From Treponema primitia ZAS-2 (GTDB taxonomy: Bacteria; Spirochaetota; Spirochaetia; Treponematales; Breznakiellaceae), in contig NC_015578.1 of NCBI RefSeq assembly GCF_000214375.1, positions 434,001 to 498,000 of the forward strand: 64,000 nucleotides of DNA. The letters are read 5' to 3'. Within the stretch, counting starts at the first letter, position 1, and every line of letters begins with the position of its first letter. Below are positions 27,967-36,679 of the stretch, one piece after another. The position numbers and the translations under genes were made by a program. A model generated the notes under the pieces. The model did not search any database. It was not told the origin of the DNA and saw nothing but the letters and a program-made list of their open reading frames with translations.

Positions 27967-28865
27967 TCTCCCGCCTCCCAGAAGGAATCCGAAATATACC
28001 GGGAACCGCTGTCCCCCAGAATGGTGACCACCACTGAACCCTTTGGCAAAGTCCGCCCAAGCTGGACGGCGCCTACCACATTGGCTCCAGAGCTTATCCC
28101 CACAAAGATACCTTCTTCCCGGGCAAGCCGCCGGGTCATGGCGTAGGCTGCTTCGGTATTCACCTCCACAATCCCTTGGGGCATTTTTTCATCGTAGATC
28201 CCCGGCTTGATGGTGCTTCCCATATGCTTGGTCCCTTCGATTCCGTGGAAGGGCGAATCAGGCTGCACCGCGTACACCCGGATATCCTTGTTATAATCCT
28301 TAAGCCGCCGGGAGGTTCCCATAAAGGTGCCCGAGGTTCCCAGGCCGGTAATGAAATGGGTAACCCTTCCCCCGGTCTGTTCCCAGATTTCAGACCCCGT
28401 GGAGTTGTAGTGGGCCCGCCAGTTGGCATCGTTGTTGTACTGGTTGGGGAAAAAGTACCGCTCCGGGTCCTTAGCCGCCGCTTCCTTAGCCGCCAGAAAG
28501 GCCCCATCCGAGCTTTCCAGGGGGCTAGTCTCCACAATTTCCGCCCCGTAGTTCCTGAGTATACGCTTCCGTTCACTGCTGGCATTGGCGGGCAGGTAAA
28601 TGGTCACCGGATACCCCAGGGCCGCCCCGATCATGGCGTAGGCTATCCCTGTATTGCCGCTGGTGGCGTCGATGATGGTCTTCCCAGGCACAAGTTTCCC
28701 GGTTTCCAGCCCCTCAAGGATCATCCCCTTAGCCGCCCTGTCCTTCACAGACCCGCTGGGATTGCAGAATTCTGCCTTGACAAACAGGGTTACCCCGGAC
28801 ATATCTTGAGAAATTTTTTTCAATTCCAAAAGGGGGGTATTCCCCACCAAATCAAGGATATTCAT
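27963..28865 (-). CDS. cysM: Cysteine synthase (CysK/CysM family)
   Basis: A 300-residue fold-II PLP enzyme: GSVKDRAAKGMI holds the PLP lysine, TSGNTGIAYAMIGA the substrate loop and GLGTSGTFMG the phosphate loop. It condenses O-acetylserine (or O-phosphoserine) with sulfide or a protein thiocarboxylate. The neighbouring carrier, E1 enzyme and JAMM genes point to the CysM type that takes sulfur from a CysO-like donor. First gene of the operon, with its own promoter. A serine acetyltransferase closes the operon, so O-acetylserine is the more likely acceptor. Confidence 0.9.
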   Translation of the reverse strand: MNILDLVGNTPLLELKKISQDMSGVTLFVKAEFCNPSGSVKDRAAKGMILEGLETGKLVPGKTIIDATSGNTGIAYAMIGAALGYPVTIYLPANASSERKRILRNYGAEIVETSPLESSDGAFLAAKEAAAKDPERYFFPNQYNNDANWRAHYNSTGSEIWEQTGGRVTHFITGLGTSGTFMGTSRRLKDYNKDIRVYAVQPDSPFHGIEGTKHMGSTIKPGIYDEKMPQGIVEVNTEAAYAMTRRLAREEGIFVGISSGANVVGAVQLGRTLPKGSVVVTILGDSGSRYISDSFWEAGE

Positions 28866-28875
28866 TGTTAGTCCT

Positions 28876-28905
28876 ATTATAAGGGATATTATCCTATAAT
28901 GTCTA
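28876..28905 (-). promoter_or_regulatory. Promoter with palindromic operator before the cysteine/encapsulin operon
   Basis: On the minus strand TAGACA (28905-28900), an 18-base spacer and a perfect TATAAT (28881-28876) form a good sigma-70-type promoter, with the start codon about ten bases further on. The spacer contains GGATAATATCC, a perfect 11-base palindrome at 28884-28894, placed where a repressor would block RNA polymerase. The regulator is unknown; an Rrf2-type sulfur or iron-sulfur sensor would be a candidate. Confidence 0.65.
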
Positions 28906-28993
28906 TATCTTTAATAGGAAATAAGAACTATGCAATTTATAAGAATTATTATGAATTGCTTCTATATGTAAGTCAATAGGGCATCTTGCATGC

Positions 28994-30214
28994 CTACGCA
29001 CAAGGTACTTGTACTATCTCCCTCCCGCCCCCGCTGATACATTCCCCGCCCCTGGGTGTGACAATAAAGGTTTCCTCCGCCCCTGCCATCCCAATGCCGG
29101 GAACCCCCTTTTTCGGTTCCAGGGCGATGACCATGTTCTCTTCCAGGGGCTCGTCAAACCCCTTTGCTATGACCGGAAGTTCGTCGATTGTCAGGCCCAG
29201 CCCGTGGCCCAGGAATTTTACCCGGTGCGAATTGTCCACCCCCATGAAAGAATCCAGTTCTGCCGGCGAAAGGGAAGCCATGATGTCGGCGTAGATCTTC
29301 GAAGGGATTTCCCCGGGCCGTAAGCGTTCCGCGGTCCGGTGGAGTATATCCAGGCAGAGCCGGTGAGCCGCAGCCAGTTCCGCCGGGGGCTCGGCGCCGA
29401 ACATATAGACCTGGGTCTTGTCCGAGTGGTAGCCGTTGATACTGAACCCTGTGTCCAGAAACACCGGGTTTCCAAGTTTCAGCCGCCGCTTGCTGTCCGC
29501 TGTCAGGGGCGCGGCGGCGCTGTTCCCCCTGCCACCCCCGGGCCCGTCAAAATTTGAGGGGTACAGGGCATTGGTCCCGAAGCCCACCTGGGCGGTGTCA
29601 AATTCAACCTGGTCCTGGTGGAAGCGCACCAGTCCCTGAAAGCCCAATTGGTACATGGCATTGGCCAGCTCTCCGATAAATTCCGCCTCAGAGATTCCCT
29701 CATGTAGCATGGCCGGGGCTTTTTCCTCCAGCAGTATCCGGTGCTGTTCCGCAGTCCGCCTGATCCAGTAAAGCTCGTAGGGGCTTTTGACGCTCCTCTG
29801 CTTTCGTATCAAGGAATCAAGGAAGCCGGTGGAGCTAAAGTGAAAGTACTTTTTCAGTCGTTCCAGGGTGACTACCGGCATGAGGTCCCCTTCTATATAA
29901 AGAGCCCCCAGTTCCGGCCCCAGTATCGCCGCAAGGTCCTGGTAACTGGTGAAGGGGACAATATCCCGAATCGGCGATTCCTCCCTTGCCCTGGCATAGC
30001 TCCGCCTGACCCCGTATAAACAGCTTCCATCCTTGCGGATGAACAGGATGCCATTCTGCATGGTCCCGGTAAAGTAATACTGGTTTACATGGCTGGTGAA
30101 AATCGCCGTGTCCCAGCCGGGCCTGGCCTGTTCCATCAGCGCGACAAAACGGGCACGCCGTCCCTCAAGTTCCTGTACTTCCAGCGAAGCTTCCGGTGAT
30201 AGTGTCAATTCCAT
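28994..30214 (-). CDS. M24 family metallopeptidase (Xaa-Pro aminopeptidase-like)
   Basis: A 406-residue protein. The N-terminal creatinase-like domain runs to about residue 170. The pita-bread domain has LDTGFSINGYHSDKTQV (first aspartate ligands), GHGLGLTIDELPVIA (histidine) and VIALEPKKGVPG with AEETFIVT (glutamates), so the metal site looks complete. It removes N-terminal residues next to proline or acts on related amides in the cytoplasm. Not obviously part of the sulfur operon: 128 bases and a promoter separate them. Confidence 0.85.
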   Translation of the reverse strand: MELTLSPEASLEVQELEGRRARFVALMEQARPGWDTAIFTSHVNQYYFTGTMQNGILFIRKDGSCLYGVRRSYARAREESPIRDIVPFTSYQDLAAILGPELGALYIEGDLMPVVTLERLKKYFHFSSTGFLDSLIRKQRSVKSPYELYWIRRTAEQHRILLEEKAPAMLHEGISEAEFIGELANAMYQLGFQGLVRFHQDQVEFDTAQVGFGTNALYPSNFDGPGGGRGNSAAAPLTADSKRRLKLGNPVFLDTGFSINGYHSDKTQVYMFGAEPPAELAAAHRLCLDILHRTAERLRPGEIPSKIYADIMASLSPAELDSFMGVDNSHRVKFLGHGLGLTIDELPVIAKGFDEPLEENMVIALEPKKGVPGIGMAGAEETFIVTPRGGECISGGGREIVQVPCA

Positions 30215-30350
30215 TTGTCATATCCTTTTCGCCATCTTACAGAACAAGGGTAAATTTTGCAATAAGTTAGGGCAATCACTAATAATTGATTCTTGTCATG
30301 ACAATATCATATAAATAGTTGATTTATAATACAGCAACTTTTGCCATATA

Positions 30351-31718
30351 CTAGAAGTCAAACAAGGGCAACTGTAAACCAGCCCCATCCTGGTCTGAAA
30401 GCATACGCCGTACCCGTTTGGGATCCTCCACTGAATCGATAAAGGCCCCTGAAAGGGTGATGAAGTACCGCGCCCGTTTGAGGACAACCCCCAGGCGCCG
30501 GAGCCCGTCAAAACTAAGGGACCGGTTCCGCCGCAGTTCCAGGATGCGCCGGGCCGAGGTAGCCCCGACTCCGGGGACCCGGAGCAGTTCCTCGTAGTCT
30601 GCCCTTTGCAGGTCCACCGGGAAGCGGGTCAGGTGCCGGAGAGCCCAGGCGGTTTTGGGGTCCACACTGCGATCCAGGTAAGGGGCATCCTCCAGAATTT
30701 CCCCAGCTTCAAAGTGGTAGAACCGGATAAGCCAGTCCGCCTGGTAGAGCCGGTGCTCCCGGGCCATCAAGGTTCTTGGGGCCCCCGCTTGATCCGTGAT
30801 CAGGGGCGGTCCGGGGATTTCCGGCAGCCGGGGGTCCGGGATACCCCCATTGCCGTTTACCCCCACGGGGATGAAGGCGGAGTAGTAGACCCGGCGCATG
30901 GAAAATTTGCGGTACAGGGCGCTGGAAAGATTGATGATGGTCTGGTCGTCCTCTTCGCTGGCCCCCACGATGAGCTGGGTACTTTGCCCTGCCGGGGCAA
31001 ACACCGGGACGGGGCTCGCCTTCCGGGCAAAACTTTTCTGAACATTCCGCCGGTCTTCCTCGTTCTCCGCACTGCTCCGGGACACATCCTCCATGGCGCC
31101 GAGTATCACCTTCCCGGATTTTTGGGGCGCCAGGTGCTGGAGGCTTTTATCCGTGGGCAGCTCAATGTTCGCGCTGAGCCGGTCCGCCCAAAGCCCCGCT
31201 TCCCGGATCATCTTTTCCCCGCTTCCGGGGATTACTTTTAAGTGTATGTAGCCCCCGAACCCCGCTTCGGTACGAAGCTTTTTCGCCGTACCAATGAGTT
31301 TTTCCATAACCATGTCCGGGTCGGTGAAGATACCCGAGGAAAGAAAGAGCCCTTCGATGTAATTACGGCGATAGAACTGGCAGGTAAGGTCCACCAGCTC
31401 ATCAGTGGTAAAGGCGGTTCGGGGAGTATCCGCCGAGACCCGGTTTACGCAATAGGCGCAGTCAAAGCGGCAGACATTGGAGAAGAGCACCTTGAGTAGG
31501 CTCACACAACGGCCGTCTCCGGTCCAACTGTGGCAAACCCCGGCGGGCAGATTTGACCCAAAGCTTGACGCGCCGGATGCATCACCGCCCCTTCCCCGGA
31601 CTGAGCTGCCCCGCCCCTCGGCAGTCCCGCTTCCACTGGAGGCGCATGAGGCATCGTACTTTGCTGAGGAAGCCAAGACTGACAGCTTTTCTCCCAAATC
31701 CATAATCATACTATACAT
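30351..31718 (-). CDS. Radical SAM protein with helix-hairpin-helix domain (DNA repair-linked type)
   Basis: A 455-residue protein. CRFDCAYC (CxxxCxxC) near residue 87 binds the radical-SAM 4Fe-4S cluster. The C-terminus has LLRVPGVGATSARRILEL, a helix-hairpin-helix DNA-contact motif. This matches the family named as a putative DNA modification/repair radical SAM protein that often occurs beside a uracil-DNA-glycosylase-like gene; no such partner lies next to it here. A low-complexity serine/glycine stretch (residues 22-55) precedes the core. Reaction unproven. Confidence 0.8.
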   Translation of the reverse strand: MYSMIMDLGEKLSVLASSAKYDASCASSGSGTAEGRGSSVRGRGGDASGASSFGSNLPAGVCHSWTGDGRCVSLLKVLFSNVCRFDCAYCVNRVSADTPRTAFTTDELVDLTCQFYRRNYIEGLFLSSGIFTDPDMVMEKLIGTAKKLRTEAGFGGYIHLKVIPGSGEKMIREAGLWADRLSANIELPTDKSLQHLAPQKSGKVILGAMEDVSRSSAENEEDRRNVQKSFARKASPVPVFAPAGQSTQLIVGASEEDDQTIINLSSALYRKFSMRRVYYSAFIPVGVNGNGGIPDPRLPEIPGPPLITDQAGAPRTLMAREHRLYQADWLIRFYHFEAGEILEDAPYLDRSVDPKTAWALRHLTRFPVDLQRADYEELLRVPGVGATSARRILELRRNRSLSFDGLRRLGVVLKRARYFITLSGAFIDSVEDPKRVRRMLSDQDGAGLQLPLFDF

Positions 31719-31813
31719 ATGTATAGCCTTGGTATCAAGAGGATAAAGAGAAACATGGTGTTCTTTTTTAAAAAAAGCAGTATATTTAGTATAGTCTCAA
31801 TCAGGAGTTTACT

Positions 31814-32071
31814 ATGTTTGAATATAAGACCCAGGGAACCTGTTCCAGCAAAATCCACTTCGATATCAAGGACGACAAGGTCTGCGACCTTTCCTTTGAC
31901 GGTGGCTGTGACGGCAATTTAAAGGGCATATCGGTCCTTGCGGATGGTATGGATGCGAATGAACTTATCAAGCGCCTCAAAGGGCTGCGCTGCGGGTCCA
32001 AGAATACTTCCTGCCCCGACCAGCTTGCCCATGCCCTTGAACTTGCCCTGAAAGCGGCGCCTGCGTCCTAA
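31814..32071 (+). CDS. TSCPD-domain protein (TIGR03905-like)
   Basis: An 85-residue protein with four conserved cysteines: GTCSSKIHFDI, FDGGCDGNLKGI, LKGLRCGSKNTSCPDQLA. The SCPD end is the mark of the TSCPD domain, also found at the end of some ribonucleotide reductases. Stand-alone versions are of unknown function, perhaps metal-binding. Its stop overlaps that of the facing gene by four bases. A good ribosome site (AGGAG) lies upstream. Confidence 0.85.
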   Translation: MFEYKTQGTCSSKIHFDIKDDKVCDLSFDGGCDGNLKGISVLADGMDANELIKRLKGLRCGSKNTSCPDQLAHALELALKAAPAS

Positions 32072-32625
32072 AGGGTAGTTCCGGCTTTGCGCCCCTCGGT
32101 CATGGCCCTGGCGGCGCTGTACACCGCTTTCTTTTTATAGTCGTTGTTCCAGCGGTTTATCCCGATATAGTCAAAGATCACCGCCCCGGTATGGCGGCAG
32201 AAACGGTCCATCTGTTCCAGGCAGCTAAGTGCCCCGTTGCCGCTTCCCCCAGGGGAGGCTACCAACAGTATCTGCTTTCCCGAAAGGACTCCGTTCTGAC
32301 CGAATTCGCATCTGCGCAGCCGGTCAAAGAAACTCTTGAGGGATTCTGCCATCTCCCCCCAGTAGACCGGGGTGATGAAACAGAGCTGATCCGCCTTTCG
32401 CACCGTGTCCTGGGCGGCGCCGAACCCATCCTTTTCAAAGGCGCATTTGTGCTGTTCACGACAGCTCCCCCAACCCTCCCCGCATACATGACAGCGTTCC
32501 AGCTTTTCCACGAGCAGGGTTCCTGCGGATGCGCCGCCGTCCTTAGCGCCCCGAAGCGCCTCTTCAGTAACATCCTGGCAGAGCCCGCCGCCCTTGGGGT
32601 TACCGGAAATAATCAGGTAATTCAT
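32068..32625 (-). CDS. NAD(P)H-dependent FMN reductase/flavodoxin-fold oxidoreductase
   Basis: A 185-residue flavodoxin-like protein. The N-terminal LIISGNPKGGGLCQ replaces the phosphate-binding loop, and ITPVYWGEMAESLKSFFDR is the family's FMN edge. A CHVCGEGWGSC...C cluster in the middle (residues 46-62) matches the iron-sulfur-type flavoproteins of this group and suggests a bound metal cluster or redox cysteines. Substrate is unknown. Confidence 0.8.
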   Translation of the reverse strand: MNYLIISGNPKGGGLCQDVTEEALRGAKDGGASAGTLLVEKLERCHVCGEGWGSCREQHKCAFEKDGFGAAQDTVRKADQLCFITPVYWGEMAESLKSFFDRLRRCEFGQNGVLSGKQILLVASPGGSGNGALSCLEQMDRFCRHTGAVIFDYIGINRWNNDYKKKAVYSAARAMTEGRKAGTTL

Positions 32626-32702
32626 ATTGTTCCTCTCTTTTAAAAGGGGCTATGCCCTTTTGGTGAGTATACTATCCTAAAAAGGTCAATGGCAATACAG
32701 CA

Positions 32703-33272
32703 CTACTTGCAACGAAATTTTCCACGGACAAACCCAATCACCACAAACACCAGTGAAACTGCCTGTTGTACTATTAGTATTACTTTGCCCTGGATGAACA
32801 TCAGTGTTCCCATGCTGAGAACCATCAAGGCGTAGAGAAGCCAACCCGCAGGGTTTCTTCGGGCCAGGAAGAAACTACCCAGGAGGAAGCCGATAGTTAC
32901 GCCTATTTCCAGAACCTGGGAAATTGTGGTGAGACCGCCGAAAGAGTAGAAACTGTACACCAGGCCTGCGAGTATCATTAAATAGGTGAAGATCCGTACT
33001 GCCAAATCAACTGCGGGTCGGGCTCTGGGCTGCCCTTTCCAGGCCAAGACTAGGCCGAGTATCAGTGAAGGGGCGCCCCCTGCTTCGTTGGCTGCGGCGA
33101 TCCAGTTTTGTCTGCCCCCCAGCAGGATGACCCAGGCAGGGAGGCCGAGGATGTATATGAACCAGCCGGCTACGCGCCATTTGCGGTCATTGCGGATGCC
33201 TTCGGCATGGGAGAGGAAAATCTTTGCCAGGAGGTAGCCCGCGCCTCCCCAGATTTGCAGAAAGCTGTCCAT
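32703..33272 (-). CDS. Multispan membrane protein, possibly PnuC-like
   Basis: A 189-residue protein with about six hydrophobic spans. The C-terminal stretch NPAGWLLYALMVLSMGTLMFIQG recalls PnuC vitamin-precursor transporters (WxxYxxxN...), but the similarity is faint. It is divergently placed to the TetR gene with the TetR operator between them, so it might be under the same repressor. Function not known. Confidence 0.45.
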   Translation of the reverse strand: MDSFLQIWGGAGYLLAKIFLSHAEGIRNDRKWRVAGWFIYILGLPAWVILLGGRQNWIAAANEAGGAPSLILGLVLAWKGQPRARPAVDLAVRIFTYLMILAGLVYSFYSFGGLTTISQVLEIGVTIGFLLGSFFLARRNPAGWLLYALMVLSMGTLMFIQGKVILIVQQAVSLVFVVIGFVRGKFRCK

Positions 33273-33343
33273 ATCGCCTATTGTAAAGGCCGCTGAAAGA
33301 AAAGCATAGACCAGGAAAAAAAATCAACGATTGAAAAAAACCC

Positions 33344-33372
33344 TTGACCTTATACCTACCGTTCGGTATACT
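33344..33372 (+). promoter_or_regulatory. TetR promoter with overlapping operator
   Basis: TTGACC (33344-33349), 17 bases and TATACT (33367-33372) make a near-perfect promoter. The palindrome TATACC-N8-GGTATA (33351-33370) fills the spacer and enters the -10 box. The same TATACC-N8-GGTATA recurs at 34005-34024. The -10 ends six bases before the ATG at 33379, so the transcript probably begins at the start codon (leaderless). Confidence 0.8.
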
Positions 33373-33378
33373 AGAAAT

Positions 33379-33957
33379 ATGGACGAAACCGGTGGTACCA
33401 GGGAACATATTCTAGGCATTGCCCTGGGGCTTTTTGCCGGCCGGGGCTACGAAGCGGCGGGGGTGCAGGAGATTGTTTCCCAAGCAGGGATTACCAAGCC
33501 CACCCTATACTACCACTTCAAAAGTAAGCAGGGCCTTCTGGAAGCCATTGTAGCTGAGTACGGCGCAGTTCTGGCCGAAACGACCCGGAAGGCGGCGGCC
33601 TATAACCACGATCTGGTAACAAACCTGACAAGCCTTTTCAGGGAAACCATGAAGTTTGCCCGGGGCAATCCGGATTTTTACCGCCTGATGATGAGCCTTT
33701 TTTCCGCCCCCCCGGGAACCGAAGCTTTCCTGGCCGGGACCGGACTGCGCCGTCAGCTTGTGGGGATCCTGGAGGAACTTTTTACCGCCGCATCCAGGGA
33801 TCACGGCAACATGAAACGGCGGCAGAAAATCTACGCAGAAACCTTCATGGGCCTTTTGGAGACCTTTGGGGTGCTCACGGTTAACAACGAAATCAGCCTG
33901 GATGATCATCTGAGCTTCAGAATCGTTCACCAATATATGCACGGAATATTTTCCTGA
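33379..33957 (+). CDS. TetR family repressor
   Basis: A 192-residue regulator from ATG 33379. The N-terminal helix-turn-helix is typical: REHILGIALGLFAGRGY, then VSQAGITKPTLYYHFKSKQGL. The C-terminal ligand domain is not recognisable as to ligand. A longer frame back to 33331 runs through its own promoter and is rejected. It sits 12 bases before the glycoside hydrolase gene, so it likely controls that gene as well as itself through the two identical-pattern operators. Confidence 0.9.
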   Translation: MDETGGTREHILGIALGLFAGRGYEAAGVQEIVSQAGITKPTLYYHFKSKQGLLEAIVAEYGAVLAETTRKAAAYNHDLVTNLTSLFRETMKFARGNPDFYRLMMSLFSAPPGTEAFLAGTGLRRQLVGILEELFTAASRDHGNMKRRQKIYAETFMGLLETFGVLTVNNEISLDDHLSFRIVHQYMHGIFS

Positions 33958-33969
33958 GGAGAAATTGTT

Positions 33970-35439
33970 ATGGAAAAGAAAACAGATTTTTTTTGCGAAA
34001 AAGTTATACCGACCGGTAGGTATACAGAGGATTCGAAAATCACCGACCGGATTTTTTATCACATCTACCCCCTGGGTTTCTGTGGAGCCCCGGGGCAGAA
34101 CGATTTTTCCTCCCCAGCCGGGAACGGGCTGCGCTCTATTGCGGATTACATACCCCGCTTATTGGAACTGGGAATAAACGCGATCTACCTGGGTCCTCTC
34201 TTTGAGTCCGGCACCCACGGCTACGATACCCTGGATTACTACTGGGTGGACCGCAGGCTGGGCGACAACGATGCGCTCCGTTTTCTGGTTCAGCGCTTTC
34301 ACCAGGCGGGTATCATGGTGGTCCTGGACGCGGTGCTGAACCACACCGGCCGGCACTTCTTTGCCTTCAGGGACATCCAGGCCATGGGCAGCGCCTCGGC
34401 CTACCGGGACTGGTTTGCCAATATTGACTTCAGCCGGCGGAGCCCTGTGGGGGATTATTTCAGTTATGAAGGCTGGAACGGTTGTTATGATTTAGTAAAA
34501 CTGAACGGTCACAATAGGGAAGTCCGGGACCACCTTTTCGGCGCAGTTGAATTCTGGATCAAAGAATTTGATATCGACGGCCTCAGGCTGGATGCAGCGG
34601 ACCTACTACTCCCGGATTTTATGGACGAACTTTCTTCACGCTGCAAAAAGCTAAAAAGCGATTTTTGGCTCATGGGGGAGATGGTGGCCGGTGATTATTG
34701 CCGCCTGACTGGAGGCGGCAGCAGCGGCATTGCCCCCGGAAAGCGGCTTGATTCGGTTACCAACTACGAACTGTACAAAAGCCTCTGGTCAAGCTTTAAC
34801 GACAGAAACTTTTTTGAGATTTCCTGGACCCTGAACCGCCAATACGGCCCCGATGGCCTGTACCGGGATATACCCCTCTACACCTTTGCTGACAACCACG
34901 ATGTAAACCGCATTGCCAGTATCATTAAAAACAAGGCCCATCTTTTCCCCCTCTACGGCCTCCTCTTTACCCTTCCGGGGATTCCTTCGATTTACTACGG
35001 CAGCGAGTACGGCATTACGGGTGAACATGCTGCAGACAGCGATGCTGCGCTCAGACCCGCCTGGGATTCTCAGGGAATGCAAAAAGCCAGGGAAGACGGG
35101 GGCCTGGGGGCGGATATGGAACAGGCCATCGCCGGGTTTATCGGGCTGCGGAAAAACAGCGTCGCCCTGCGGGAAGGTTCCTTCAGGGAACTGTTCAAGG
35201 ACCACGAGCAATACGCCTTTATGCGGGAGGCCGGGGAGGAGCGTGCCCTGGTGGGGGTGAACGCAGGGGCGGAAACGAAGGCAATCCGCATCAGCGGGGC
35301 GGCATTGGGAGGCGGGTCTCTGAAGTGGCGGGATCTTCTGAGCGGAGAGGAATTCAGTGTCAGGGACGGATGGCTGGAATTCCCGGTTCATGCTTCGTGG
35401 ATGAGGGTTCTCAGGTCTACTCACCCATATTTATCTTAG
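33970..35439 (+). CDS. GH13 alpha-amylase-family glycoside hydrolase
   Basis: A 489-residue enzyme with the GH13 landmarks: VVLDAVLNHTG (region I), GLRLDAADLL (region II with the nucleophile aspartate), FWLMGEMVAG (region III, acid/base glutamate) and TFADNHDVNRI (region IV). There is no signal peptide, so it acts in the cytoplasm on imported alpha-glucans or oligosaccharides. The ATG at 33970 has a GAGGAG site, but the TetR-type operator at 34005-34024 then falls inside codons 12-19, an odd arrangement that may act as a roadblock. Confidence 0.88.
   Translation: MEKKTDFFCEKVIPTGRYTEDSKITDRIFYHIYPLGFCGAPGQNDFSSPAGNGLRSIADYIPRLLELGINAIYLGPLFESGTHGYDTLDYYWVDRRLGDNDALRFLVQRFHQAGIMVVLDAVLNHTGRHFFAFRDIQAMGSASAYRDWFANIDFSRRSPVGDYFSYEGWNGCYDLVKLNGHNREVRDHLFGAVEFWIKEFDIDGLRLDAADLLLPDFMDELSSRCKKLKSDFWLMGEMVAGDYCRLTGGGSSGIAPGKRLDSVTNYELYKSLWSSFNDRNFFEISWTLNRQYGPDGLYRDIPLYTFADNHDVNRIASIIKNKAHLFPLYGLLFTLPGIPSIYYGSEYGITGEHAADSDAALRPAWDSQGMQKAREDGGLGADMEQAIAGFIGLRKNSVALREGSFRELFKDHEQYAFMREAGEERALVGVNAGAETKAIRISGAALGGGSLKWRDLLSGEEFSVRDGWLEFPVHASWMRVLRSTHPYLS
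34005..34024 (+). promoter_or_regulatory. Second TetR-type operator, inside the GH13 start region
   Basis: TATACC-GACCGGTA-GGTATA has the same half-sites and spacing as the operator at 33351-33370. It lies 35 bases into the coding sequence. It may be a leftover from a promoter that once stood there, or a working second site. Confidence 0.7.
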
Positions 35440-35746
35440 ATTAATGCAGCCAAGAATTATTCCGCCCTGGGCAATAACATAAGTTGACATAACCAGGGCA
35501 AGGGGATATTTTGTCATTGTTTTTACCGTATTATAATATGCCAATACGGTATCTGAAACCAGAAAACTGATTGATCCCGTAACAAGAAAAAATAGGGAAT
35601 ACATTTGATTGAAAAACAATAAAGAAGAACAATAACGGTATTATACATAATTTTGATACGATTCTGAAAAAATGCTTTTCAAACATAATTGACACAATAT
35701 TAATTAATGCGGACAAACAAAATAAAACAAAAAATAGTGTGCCCAT
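35431..35746 (-). pseudogene. Decayed YhhN/lysoplasmalogenase-type membrane protein gene
   Basis: Two overlapping minus-strand frames (35746-35531 and 35619-35431) give the two ends of a small membrane protein. The second carries GSISFLVSDTVLAYYN and ALVMSTYVIAQ, which resemble the end of the YhhN family. A normal member has about 200 residues, so a frameshift and an internal loss are indicated. It follows the hydrolase gene by four bases and was probably part of that transcript. Confidence 0.5.
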
Positions 35747-35749
35747 TAT

Positions 35750-36676
35750 TTATTCAAGAAAATCAGTTATTGAACCGGTTATATACTGCCACGTAGAAGC
35801 AGAAACACATCTATTGTCTATAAGCAAGTGATGGTATTTCGGTTTAATAACAGCGCCGCTATTTGATATTTCCAATATATTCCAATTTGTAAGTTTATAT
35901 TGATTAATTCTGTTTCTCAAAGTTCTTATGCTCACCAATTCATCATTTTTATCAATGAATAGTATTGTATCAATATTATTTTTAGAAAAAGAAGCGCTGC
36001 ATAATGCTTCTTCCATATTAAATATATTTTTATATGCCCTCATGGAAGTACCGCGCTGGGCTCTATATTCTTCCGGACTAACGCTGTTTATTATCGAAGA
36101 ATCATTGGTAAATGGCTGTAATAGTAATACTGTTTTAGCCTTGGTTTTTACAGCTATTGCAGGGGAAAAAAGAATGGCCTTTTCAAATTGTACCGGCGTT
36201 ACTGTATTTTCATTCATTAAATGCTCAAAAACCAATGCCCCAAGGGAAAAGCCCAATAAATACAGCGGTACGCCGGCACGTTCTGCAAAAAGTTTGGCTT
36301 CACAATATTGAATATATGCATCAGAAAGCCAATCTGACTCAGTTACATTCTGCATCGTTTCAATTAAACCGGAATGCCCCGTAAGGGTTACACGGTAAAC
36401 ATTGTACCCTGAATCAAGCAAAAACTTAACAAGGGTTCCCTCTGTTTCAGGGGCGCCCATTTTTGATGGTTTTACATTCAGTCCATGGGCAACAATTATA
36501 ACACCTTTTGAGGTTTTACCGCTTGTTTCCCAATAATGCGGCAATTCGTCATTTGTGCCAGCTATCGCCGAGGCCGGGCTTAGGGCCAAACAAGTGTTAA
36601 ATATGAGAATAAACCATTTCAGGCTATTGTTTTTATTCAATTCGTCCAAAAATGTTAAAATTAATTTTGTATCCAT
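35750..36676 (-). CDS. Alpha/beta hydrolase, exported
   Basis: A 308-residue protein whose N-terminal hydrophobic stretch LKWFILIFNTCLALSPASA looks like a signal sequence; the true start may be an internal codon just before it. VIIVAHGLNVKPSKMG gives the oxyanion HG, LLGFSLGALVFEH the nucleophile elbow GxSxG, and IDKNDELVS and PKYHHLLIDN the likely acid and histidine. Together with the neighbouring membrane proteins it forms a small AT-rich operon of lipid-handling appearance. Substrate unknown. Confidence 0.75.
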   Translation of the reverse strand: MDTKLILTFLDELNKNNSLKWFILIFNTCLALSPASAIAGTNDELPHYWETSGKTSKGVIIVAHGLNVKPSKMGAPETEGTLVKFLLDSGYNVYRVTLTGHSGLIETMQNVTESDWLSDAYIQYCEAKLFAERAGVPLYLLGFSLGALVFEHLMNENTVTPVQFEKAILFSPAIAVKTKAKTVLLLQPFTNDSSIINSVSPEEYRAQRGTSMRAYKNIFNMEEALCSASFSKNNIDTILFIDKNDELVSIRTLRNRINQYKLTNWNILEISNSGAVIKPKYHHLLIDNRCVSASTWQYITGSITDFLE

Positions 36677-36679
36677 GTT

